A stretch of DNA of 64,000 nucleotides from an archaeon (GTDB lineage Archaea > Aenigmatarchaeota > Aenigmatarchaeia > QMZP01 > JAFGSV01). This document shows, piece by piece, positions 16,304 through 24,335 of the stretch. The translations under genes and the position numbers were made by a program. The DNA lies in NCBI GenBank assembly GCA_028279705.1, contig JANQNF010000001.1, positions 1-64,000 on the forward strand, written 5' to 3'. The notes below the pieces were generated by a model that worked only from the letters and a program-made list of their open reading frames with translations, did no database searches and was not told where the DNA came from. Position 1 is the first letter of the stretch. Each line of letters begins with the position of its first letter.

Positions 16304-19300
16304 ATGAATGACGATATCATGATGCGGATGATACTGGCGATGCTGGTAGCCATGGCAGCCCTGTCGCTATCATCACAGATAGCATCAGCTCAATACTGGG
16401 TAAACGATCCCACGGACTGCCCATCAGTCTACCAGTCTCAGGACTGTAGCCCAAACGACGTGTGCGGTTATTCCGATCCCACCACTTACTGCTACGACAC
16501 CAGCAGCTTCAGTCCCCCAAGTGCAACAGAAACAAGCGATTCCGGTGACACGAACACCGCTTTGAACGGCGGTTTCGTACTGAACTGTTACGCATATGAT
16601 GGATCAGCGCCTCATTGCGACAATTCCGGCAATTTCTGGTGCGACCGTAATGACACTTGCTATTCTGTAAACAGGCAGACCAACTGCACGGGCGGTTCCT
16701 GGGGGCTGTCAGAGTGTCACACCTGCCGTTCAGGGTACACGTATTGTGACGGCCTGTATACTGACGCTGACGGCTGCGAGGTGCAGATAGGGGTTACTGA
16801 TTGTTCAGGCGGTGCGAACAACACCATAAATTCCACTTGCGGCTGCGAGTGTGACAGCGGCTATTATGACTGTGATTCAAGCGGCGCTGGTGCGGGAAAC
16901 GGCTGCGAGATACTCAACGGAAGCGAATGCACTGACGGCGGGACCGGGCTCCCCGGAACGTGGAACGGTCCTACTTGCACATGTGAAATAGACAAGTCAT
17001 ACTTTGAGACAGGGACACTAACAAAATACTCCACAACGGACCCGCTACTTTGGGGCCTTCAGGCAAGTACGGGATACATGATGAACTTAAGCAACGGCAC
17101 TGCGGACTTCATCATAGACAACGATGGCTGCATACGTTTCAACGATACAACTACTCAATGTACTGCGTCCATTGGCGGTGGGGGCAACACCACCGACGAG
17201 ATGCGTGCAGCGATAAACGGCTCTGATTCATGGTTCACCAGCGTGGGTATAGGGACGGAGACGGCTACCGCACCGCTTACAGTCCAGACAAATTCCAACG
17301 GTGATTCTATAAGGACTTTGGGAAGGGCGAGCGATGATATTAACCAGATACTGTTCCTGAGCAATTCCGGGAGCATTCGATCAAAGATAAAGGCCGGTGA
17401 TTACCTGAGCTTTTTTGTCGACGGGAACGAGGCTGCGGGGTCTGAGAGCTTTCACATAAACTCTTCCGGTAGCGTCGGCATAGGGACGACGAGTCCGGAA
17501 AGTATACTGCATTTGAAAGATTCCGACACCCACATAACTCTGGAAAGTACGGGAGTTGGTGACGCATCTTACGGCTTCTTTGAAGTGAAAGATGCTGGCG
17601 GGGACACAATGGGATTTGCAGGTTTCGATAGTGGCGTTAACAGCGATTTCACTATAAGGACATACGATGTTTCTGATGGAATTGATTTCCAGACCGACGG
17701 ATCAAATAGCAGAATGTATATAAGTCAGTCAGGAAACGTCGGCATAGGGACGCTGGATCCAAACTCCAAGTTCGACCTTCAGGGAAATGCAAGTATCAAA
17801 GGCGACATCTTCCAGAATGCGACCGTCCCGGTTCATGCAGGTGCCATAGAGGACGGCGGTTCCGTTGCATTGGGCAGCGCTTACCGTGTTCAGGTGTCAG
17901 GCAAGTATGCCTATGTGGTCGCTGAGACAGGTAATGCCCTCGAAATAATAGACATCTCCGATCCATCCAACCCAACCCACGTCGGAGCCATAATCGATGG
18001 CGACCCCGTCAAACTCGGCGGTGCCCGTTCCGTTCATGTCTCCGGAAAGTACGCCTACGTGCCTGCGTATGACGACGACGCTCTCGAAATAATAGACATC
18101 TCCGATCCCTCTAACCCGACACACGCCGGCGCTCTTGTAGACGGCGGCTCGGTAAGCCTTGACAGGCCCACAAGCCTTTACGTTTCAGGCAAGTACGCCT
18201 ACGTGACTGTATACGGTGATAATTCCCTTACTGTAGTGGACATTTCCGATCCTTCCAGTCCGTTCCAGGCAGGCATTATCATAGACGGAGACCCGGTAAA
18301 GCTATTCAGACCGTATGATGTCTACGTCTCTGGTGAATACGCATACGTCGCAGTTTACGGCGACAATGCCATGGAGATTGTCAATGTCACCGACCCGACA
18401 AATCCCACGCATGCAGGTGCCATCGAGGACGGCGACCCTGTCAAGCTTGGCGGCGCTTATGCCATCTACGTCTCGGATGGTTACGCCTACGTAGCATCTT
18501 ACAGTGACAGTGCCCTGGAGATAATCAACGTGTCCGACCCGACAAATCCCACGCATGCAGGTGCCATCGAGGACGGCGACCCTGTCAAGCTTGGCGGCGC
18601 GTCAGGCGTGCACGTCTCAGGCAAGTACGCTTATGTTTCTTCATACAGCGACAGCGCCGTGGAGTTCGTTGACATTTCCGATCCATCGAACCCGACCCAC
18701 GTCGGCGCCATAGTGGACGGCGACCCCGTCAAACTTAGCGGAGCCCGCGACATATATGTCTCGGGAACGCACGCGTATGTTGCCTCGGACACTGACAACG
18801 CCCTTGAGATACTCAGCATCACGGGCACTGATTTGCCGGCAGCGGTCATAGGTACCGTTACCACGGGCTCTCTCAACGTCTGGGAAGACGTGCAGATCGC
18901 AAACGACCTTTCCGTCGGTTCCGGCGTGACCGTCGGCCCGCGGGGTATATACTCACAGGGACAAGTCGCCGTTGACGGCAGCGTCAACGTCACCAGCGGC
19001 AACAACGTCTGCATAGAAGGAGGGAACTGCCTGAGCGAAATATTCACCAACGGCACTGACGCGTGGTTTACGAGCGTGGGTGTAGGGACGTCGAGCCCAG
19101 ATCATCTTTTGGAAATTTCTGATTCTTCAACAGGTGCTATGCAGGCTCTAAAGATTAGCAATGCACAAGGTAGTTCAGGAGATAGCGCAGATATAAATTT
19201 TGAGATAGGAAATTCCGCAGGAAGAGGAGCCGAAATAGTCGCTGAGAGGCAAGGGACGGACGGAGTAGATCTCGTATTCAAGACAATAACAAATATAGGT

Positions 19301-21325
19301 TCAGGCTCGAACGTTGAAGCATTGAGAATAGATGAAGATGGATACGTTGGCATAGGTACAACAAGTCCTAGTGCTGAATTAGAAATATCATCTGATGGAG
19401 ATGGTTTAATAATAACTGATAGTGGTGATAGTGAAAATTTAAGAGCGGAATTAAAGGATTCAGCTGGTAATGGAGGATATTTCAGATTATACGATGATTC
19501 TGAGACTATTACAGCTTTTATTAGAAGTTATGCTGTTAGTGATGTTCAAGCTTTTTTCACCGCAGGTAACGTCGGCATAGGGACGACGAGTCCTCAAGAC
19601 AAACTGCAAGTCGAGGGAGGGCTTTTGCTCAATGCATCTTCCACAGGCAATCCTTCGGGTATAGGCGAATCTTTGCAGATAAGGTATGATTCAGGTTATG
19701 ACGCAGGTAACGTTCGTTCAAGGGACTGGGATGCTGCAGCATGGAAACCTTTGGTTTTCGAGGCACTGAACTACACATTTTATGCAGGTGGCACAGATAC
19801 GATGGTTATCCAAGACGGCAAGGTCGGCATAGGGACGTCGAGTCCTGCTCATAAGTTCAGTGTGAGCATAGAAGATGATTATGATGGTATCTCCATGTAC
19901 AGGGGTGGAACACCATTATTCCTAGTTCAAAAGTCCGGTGCTGTGGAAAACACGTCCTACTTATCTATGAACAGCCTGGGTTCCACGACCGTGAGGATTC
20001 ATGCAAACGGCAGCTCATATTTCAATGCTGGCAACGTAGGAATCGGGACATCGAACCCGAGTGGGATATTCCACATAGTAAGAAACACTAGCAGGGACGC
20101 GTTTATCAGGATAGAAAGCAATAACTCGGATAGCTGGACTTTTGGGACATATGATTTTGCCGGCGACAGCGACAGCGACTTCTACGTCAGCGGTGCCGGC
20201 GGCTCTTCCAACGCTCTTGTCATAAAGCGTGATACTGGAAACGTCGGCATAGGAGCGATTGACCCGAATGCGACTCTCGATGTGGGAGGCAGTGTCAGTG
20301 CTTCAGAAACTTACATTTTCAATGACGGCTCGACCCAATCAGTTGCCAGTATGCCTTCCGGGAATTCCTGGTACACATCCACAGCGTCATATAGCAGAGA
20401 GTTCAGCGTGCTCAGTCAGGAAAATGGCCCATGGGACTTATTCTTCAAACCCGACGGCACCAAGATGTACATACTCGGGGATGACGGCGACGAAGTTAAC
20501 GAATACGACCTGTCCACTCCATGGAACGTCTCCTCCGCATCATACGTTCAGCTGTTCAGTGTGGCTGGCCAGGAAACGACCCCGAGGGCCATGTCCTTCA
20601 AACCCGACGGCACCAAGATGTACGTCGTTGGCATCAGTAGCGGCGATGTGAACGAATACGACCTGTCCACTCCATGGAACGCCTCCTCCGCCTCCTTTAT
20701 ACAGGCTTTCGATGTGATTGGTGACGGCAATGGACCGGCTGGCCTGTCCTTCAAACCCGACGGCTCCAAGATGTATGTCCTGTCATACAGTGAAGATGAA
20801 GTTAACGAATACGACCTGTCCACTCCATGGAACGTCTCTTCCGCTTCCCACAATCAATTATTCAGCGTGGCACCCGATGTTGCAAACCCGAATGGCCTGT
20901 CCTTCAAACCCGACGGCACCAAGATGTACGTTCTTGACAATGACGATGACAACATACACGAATACGACCTTTCCGTGCCATGGAACGTCTCGTCCGCATA
21001 CTATAATCAAATCTTTTTCAACGTGGGAGCCGAGGACCAATATCCGACTTCACTGTCCTTCAAACCCGACGGTGTCAGGATGTATCTAATGGGAAATACA
21101 GGTAAGAGCGTGTATGAGTACGATCTGGGTCTTTACATCCCAGGCAACGTCGGCATAGGGACCCTGAACCCGTCCCAGAAACTTGAAGTTTCAAACAGCA
21201 CCTATGGGATAACTTTCGATCCACACGATGATTCATATTCCACCGCTGTCATCAATACCACCGGCGGAAGCAACCTGACTATACACAGCAGCGGCGGGAA
21301 CGTGATAATAAAGCTTGGTCAATAG
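16304..21325 (+). CDS. Secreted multi-propeller surface protein (LVIVD plus YncE-like repeats, VGIGT motifs)
   Basis: 1673 residues. An N-terminal signal peptide (MILAMLVAMAALSLSS..ASA, cut probably before QYW) leads to a Cys-rich region (to about residue 225). Then come VGIGT tail-fibre-like motifs, seven LVIVD repeats of exactly 48 residues (nt 17844-18830), the same VCIxGGNCLS module as the neighbour, more VGIGT motifs, and a second propeller of at least five 51-residue blades (FKPDGTKMYxxG..VNEYDLSTPWN, nt 20390-21130). It has no C-terminal anchor. Likely an extracellular binding protein attached through its neighbour or the envelope. Base composition shifts sharply inside the gene (AT-rich at 19110-19570). 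A hairpin overlaps its stop codon. Confidence 0.86.
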   Translation: MNDDIMMRMILAMLVAMAALSLSSQIASAQYWVNDPTDCPSVYQSQDCSPNDVCGYSDPTTYCYDTSSFSPPSATETSDSGDTNTALNGGFVLNCYAYDGSAPHCDNSGNFWCDRNDTCYSVNRQTNCTGGSWGLSECHTCRSGYTYCDGLYTDADGCEVQIGVTDCSGGANNTINSTCGCECDSGYYDCDSSGAGAGNGCEILNGSECTDGGTGLPGTWNGPTCTCEIDKSYFETGTLTKYSTTDPLLWGLQASTGYMMNLSNGTADFIIDNDGCIRFNDTTTQCTASIGGGGNTTDEMRAAINGSDSWFTSVGIGTETATAPLTVQTNSNGDSIRTLGRASDDINQILFLSNSGSIRSKIKAGDYLSFFVDGNEAAGSESFHINSSGSVGIGTTSPESILHLKDSDTHITLESTGVGDASYGFFEVKDAGGDTMGFAGFDSGVNSDFTIRTYDVSDGIDFQTDGSNSRMYISQSGNVGIGTLDPNSKFDLQGNASIKGDIFQNATVPVHAGAIEDGGSVALGSAYRVQVSGKYAYVVAETGNALEIIDISDPSNPTHVGAIIDGDPVKLGGARSVHVSGKYAYVPAYDDDALEIIDISDPSNPTHAGALVDGGSVSLDRPTSLYVSGKYAYVTVYGDNSLTVVDISDPSSPFQAGIIIDGDPVKLFRPYDVYVSGEYAYVAVYGDNAMEIVNVTDPTNPTHAGAIEDGDPVKLGGAYAIYVSDGYAYVASYSDSALEIINVSDPTNPTHAGAIEDGDPVKLGGASGVHVSGKYAYVSSYSDSAVEFVDISDPSNPTHVGAIVDGDPVKLSGARDIYVSGTHAYVASDTDNALEILSITGTDLPAAVIGTVTTGSLNVWEDVQIANDLSVGSGVTVGPRGIYSQGQVAVDGSVNVTSGNNVCIEGGNCLSEIFTNGTDAWFTSVGVGTSSPDHLLEISDSSTGAMQALKISNAQGSSGDSADINFEIGNSAGRGAEIVAERQGTDGVDLVFKTITNIGSGSNVEALRIDEDGYVGIGTTSPSAELEISSDGDGLIITDSGDSENLRAELKDSAGNGGYFRLYDDSETITAFIRSYAVSDVQAFFTAGNVGIGTTSPQDKLQVEGGLLLNASSTGNPSGIGESLQIRYDSGYDAGNVRSRDWDAAAWKPLVFEALNYTFYAGGTDTMVIQDGKVGIGTSSPAHKFSVSIEDDYDGISMYRGGTPLFLVQKSGAVENTSYLSMNSLGSTTVRIHANGSSYFNAGNVGIGTSNPSGIFHIVRNTSRDAFIRIESNNSDSWTFGTYDFAGDSDSDFYVSGAGGSSNALVIKRDTGNVGIGAIDPNATLDVGGSVSASETYIFNDGSTQSVASMPSGNSWYTSTASYSREFSVLSQENGPWDLFFKPDGTKMYILGDDGDEVNEYDLSTPWNVSSASYVQLFSVAGQETTPRAMSFKPDGTKMYVVGISSGDVNEYDLSTPWNASSASFIQAFDVIGDGNGPAGLSFKPDGSKMYVLSYSEDEVNEYDLSTPWNVSSASHNQLFSVAPDVANPNGLSFKPDGTKMYVLDNDDDNIHEYDLSVPWNVSSAYYNQIFFNVGAEDQYPTSLSFKPDGVRMYLMGNTGKSVYEYDLGLYIPGNVGIGTLNPSQKLEVSNSTYGITFDPHDDSYSTAVINTTGGSNLTIHSSGGNVIIKLGQ
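17844..18830 (+). repeat. Seven LVIVD coding repeats, 144 bases each
   Basis: Units start at 17844, 17988, 18132, 18276, 18420, 18564 and 18708 with exact 144-base spacing, each opening with an AIxDGxPVKL-type codon run. Seven blades would close one beta-propeller. Confidence 0.88.
20390..21130 (+). repeat. Five YncE-like propeller coding repeats, 153-156 bases
   Basis: The segment coding SFKPDGTKMY recurs at 20444, 20597, 20750, 20903 and 21059. These are blades of a second propeller unrelated in sequence to the LVIVD block of the same gene. Confidence 0.85.
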
Positions 21326-21343
21326 CTTGACCGAACACTTTTT
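21317..21343 (+). terminator. Hairpin plus T-tract at the end of the 16304 gene
   Basis: GGTCAA-TAGC-TTGACC forms a perfect six-pair stem that contains the stop codon, followed by CTTTTT. The T-run also lies 25 bases before the next ATG (21367), so it may double as that gene's TATA element. Confidence 0.5.
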
Positions 21344-21366
21344 AGTGCATTTTCTGAAAGTTATTC

Positions 21367-23442
21367 ATGAGCGATATGGACATTCCAGTAAGGTACATAG
21401 ATCCCGGGACATCTGGTGCGGTCTTCACTTCACTCTCGGCTCTCATTGCGGCAGTCCTTTCAGTGGTTTCTGCATTCTTCATCGCTTATTTCATACGCCC
21501 GCTGAAGCGTCTCCTGTCAGGCTTCAGAAGACTTTTCACAATGAAGAAAAAGACCAGTTATAAATTACCACTACTCATTGTTATCATGGCCGTCTTTTTT
21601 GCGGCCTTCGTCTTGACTTCAGGAGATTTTTACATGGTTTCGGGGGACTCGAAGGTTCTGGTGCTTGGGATAGACGCACTCGACGCAGAACTAATGGAGA
21701 AGATGATGGATGAGGGAAAGCTCCCGAACTTCTCAAAGCTTAAGGATGCAGGAGGATATGCGAGGCTTCTGAGCACGATACCACCGGAAACACCTGTCGC
21801 GTGGAGCGCTGCCGCAACCGGGACTAACCCGGGCGGCTATGGCATATATGATTTCGTCGGGAGGGATGCAAAAACGTACCTCCCAAAACTCAACCTGGCC
21901 CAGCTAAAGTCCGGGATCACGGGACCATCCTATGTCTCATCCATGAAAGGAACACCCTTCTGGAAGATAACGAGTGACAACGGTATCCAGACCACCGTCA
22001 TACGATGGCCAGTCACTTTCCCTCCAGACAAGGTCAAAGGAAACATGCTTTCGGGTCTGGGTGTCGTAGACCTGAAAGGGTACTTAAGCAGCTATTCTTT
22101 TTATACATCAAGTTCCGGGGGAACCGAGAATGTAGAGACGGGAAATGTAGTCAACGTGACAATCGAAAACGGGAAGATTTCCACAGCCGTCTACGGACCT
22201 GTCGCCAGGGCAGGTTCATCGTCCAGTGAGGTCCAGGTACCGATGACTGTTAAAATTGGTGAAGACAAAATATCCATTGAAATTTCCAAAAAGAGATATG
22301 ATGTGGAAGTCGGCGGATGGAGCGAATGGATGGAGGCAGAATTCAGCGTCGGTATGCTAAGAAAGGTGAAAGGCATATTCAAGGTCTATGTCAACAGCGC
22401 AGAACCGTTCTCTATGTACATGACGACCGTCCAGATACATCCGAAAGACCCGGTGTTTGACATATCGTATCCCAAGGGATATGCAGGAGAGCTTGCGGAT
22501 AGGATAGGACTTTACCACACGCTTGGAATGCCTGAAGAGACCAAGCCCGTCACAGAGGGCGTGATAAGCGAAGAGACCTTCCTGCAGCAGGTGAATCAGA
22601 TAGAGGAAGAGCGAACGAAGATGTTCTGGCACGAGTTTTCCAGGTTCGAGTCGGGCGTGCTTGCCTTCGCCTTCGATTCCGGCGACAGGCTGCAGCACAT
22701 ATTCTGGAACAGCGGTTCCATGAAGGAAGTGGAGGAATATTACATCGAGAAAGACAGGATGCTTGGCGAAATACTTGGAAAGATCGATGAGGACACGAAA
22801 CTTCTCATATTCTCTGACCACGGATTCGGCACTTTCAACCGGTCGGTAAACATCAACATGTGGCTGGTTAAAAACGGTTACATGACGCTCACAAAGAACG
22901 TCACCGAAGACGATAATGGGGAACTTTTCAAGTACGTTGACTGGGGCAAGACGAAGGCTTACGCGCTTGGTTTCTCGAGCATATATATAAACCTAGAGGG
23001 TAGGGAAGGAAATGGCATAGTCAGGCCAGAAGAAAAGGACAAGTTGGTTGATGAGATAATAAACAAGCTTACCGGATTAGAGGATGAAAACGGCAAAAGC
23101 GTTATAACGAATTTATACGTTTCGGATAAAATATACACCGGGAAATTCGCAGGCGATGCACCCGACATAGTAATGGGGTTCAGCGACGGGTACCGCATGT
23201 CGTGGCAGGGCGCTGTCGGGGGAGCGACGCCGTGGATTTTCAAGGACAACGAGGCCAAGTGGAGAGGTGACCATCTCATAGACCGGTCCCACGTTCCGGG
23301 CGTGGCGTTTGCAAACTTCCGGATGAACGGGGATGGCGCCGAGATAACAGGGATAGCACCGACCGTCCTGGAACTGACCGGAATGGAAATTCCCAAAGAC
23401 ATGGAAGGAAAGAGCCTGTGGTTACATGAAAGAAATGGATAA
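21367..23442 (+). CDS. Membrane alkaline-phosphatase-superfamily phosphohydrolase (COG3379-like)
   Basis: 691 residues. Two N-terminal membrane spans (about 15-40 and 67-85) precede a large outside catalytic domain of the type I phosphodiesterase/nucleotide pyrophosphatase fold. Motifs in order are VLGIDALD (metal Asp), PPETPVAWSAAATGT (nucleophile region), FDSGDRLQHIFW (metal Asp and His) and IFSDHGFG (Asp-His). Members of this group cut phosphate or sulfate esters and phosphoglycerol bonds, and the substrate here is unknown. It overlaps the CysD-like gene by 17 bases, which suggests a link to sulfate or phosphate groups on the surface glycan. Confidence 0.86.
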   Translation: MSDMDIPVRYIDPGTSGAVFTSLSALIAAVLSVVSAFFIAYFIRPLKRLLSGFRRLFTMKKKTSYKLPLLIVIMAVFFAAFVLTSGDFYMVSGDSKVLVLGIDALDAELMEKMMDEGKLPNFSKLKDAGGYARLLSTIPPETPVAWSAAATGTNPGGYGIYDFVGRDAKTYLPKLNLAQLKSGITGPSYVSSMKGTPFWKITSDNGIQTTVIRWPVTFPPDKVKGNMLSGLGVVDLKGYLSSYSFYTSSSGGTENVETGNVVNVTIENGKISTAVYGPVARAGSSSSEVQVPMTVKIGEDKISIEISKKRYDVEVGGWSEWMEAEFSVGMLRKVKGIFKVYVNSAEPFSMYMTTVQIHPKDPVFDISYPKGYAGELADRIGLYHTLGMPEETKPVTEGVISEETFLQQVNQIEEERTKMFWHEFSRFESGVLAFAFDSGDRLQHIFWNSGSMKEVEEYYIEKDRMLGEILGKIDEDTKLLIFSDHGFGTFNRSVNINMWLVKNGYMTLTKNVTEDDNGELFKYVDWGKTKAYALGFSSIYINLEGREGNGIVRPEEKDKLVDEIINKLTGLEDENGKSVITNLYVSDKIYTGKFAGDAPDIVMGFSDGYRMSWQGAVGGATPWIFKDNEAKWRGDHLIDRSHVPGVAFANFRMNGDGAEITGIAPTVLELTGMEIPKDMEGKSLWLHERNG

Positions 23443-24277
23443 GCTGGTATCGAAGACCGAGTACATACTCAGGCAGGCTAGGGCTGAATTCAAGAGGCCC
23501 GCAGTGTTGTGGTCCGCTGGCAAGGATTCTACGTGCATGCTTTATCTGATAAAGAACACTTTCATGGGAAAGGTCCCGTTCCCTGTAGTGCACCTTGACA
23601 CCGGGAAGAAGTTCCCCGAGATATACGATTTCCGTGACAGAATCTCAAGCGAGATCGACCTTGACATGATTGTTGCAAGCAACAAGGATGCGATCAGGGA
23701 AGGGGTCTCGCCTGAAAAGAAAGGCCACATGGAGTGCTGCAACGTCCTCAAGACCCAGACTCTCAGGCAGGTGGTTGACGAACACAAGTTCGACGCACTC
23801 ATAATGTCAATAAGGCGCGACGAGCACTACATGAGAAACTTGGAGAGATATTTCTCTCCCCGGGACGACGACCTCAAATGGCACATAGTCCGGCCGAAGA
23901 GAAAAGGCGAAGCCGGCGACGCTCCTTTCGAATCGCTCCAGCAGGCTGAAATGTGGGAACTCTACCAGACAGACTTTGGTGAACGCTGCTCGCATGTCAG
24001 GGTACATCCAATACTCCACTGGACCGAGGTGGACGTGTGGAATTACATAAAGGAGTATGACATCCCCACCAATCCACTCTATTTCTCAAAGAATGGTATG
24101 CGTTACAGGACTCTCGGTTGTATGGGATGCACACTGCCGATGAAATCCGATGCAGCCACAATAGATGAAATAATAACGGAACTGAAGAACACTGACGAGC
24201 CAGAGCGTTCCGGCAGGGCGCAGGACAAGGAAAAGCAGGACACCATGCGAAAGCTCAGAGCACTGGGATACATGTAG
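23426..24277 (+). CDS. cysD: Sulfate adenylyltransferase subunit 2 (CysD-type ATP sulfurylase)
   Basis: 283 residues of the PP-loop ATP pyrophosphatase/PAPS-reductase superfamily. The loop WSAGKDST (Ser30-Ser35) binds ATP, VVHLDTGKKFPEIYDFRDR and SIRRDEH are typical of CysD, and the C-terminal run LGCMGCTLP..ERSGRAQDKEKQDTMRKL..GYM aligns by eye with the end of E. coli CysD. It makes adenylylsulfate from ATP and sulfate. CysD normally works with the GTPase CysN, which is not in this window. It is translationally coupled to the phosphohydrolase upstream, and adenylylsulfate kinase lies 18 kb downstream. An internal ATG at 23435 is an alternative start. Confidence 0.88.
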   Translation: MKEMDKLVSKTEYILRQARAEFKRPAVLWSAGKDSTCMLYLIKNTFMGKVPFPVVHLDTGKKFPEIYDFRDRISSEIDLDMIVASNKDAIREGVSPEKKGHMECCNVLKTQTLRQVVDEHKFDALIMSIRRDEHYMRNLERYFSPRDDDLKWHIVRPKRKGEAGDAPFESLQQAEMWELYQTDFGERCSHVRVHPILHWTEVDVWNYIKEYDIPTNPLYFSKNGMRYRTLGCMGCTLPMKSDAATIDEIITELKNTDEPERSGRAQDKEKQDTMRKLRALGYM

Positions 24278-24303
24278 CGGGACAATGCCGGGCGATGCGT
24301 GAG

Positions 24304-24314
24304 CATTTTATAAA
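24304..24314 (+). promoter_or_regulatory. TATA-like promoter of the GLUG protein
   Basis: cattttataaa is centred 26 bases before the ATG at 24336 with no ribosome site, so the mRNA is probably leaderless. Confidence 0.55.
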
Positions 24315-24335
24315 TTAACATAACAAAAACCAATC

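Noticed and set aside
13684-21325. Tail-fibre-like VGIGT motifs suggesting a prophage
   Set aside because: No capsid, terminase, portal, tail-tube or integrase gene is present. The genes have an archaeal promoter and signal peptide, and sit between housekeeping and surface genes.
23426-24277. PAPS reductase (CysH) as the identity of the PP-loop protein
   Set aside because: The ERSGRAQDKEKQDTMRKL end and VVHLDTGKKFPEIYDFRDR fit CysD. The C-terminal ECGLH-type motif of CysH is absent.
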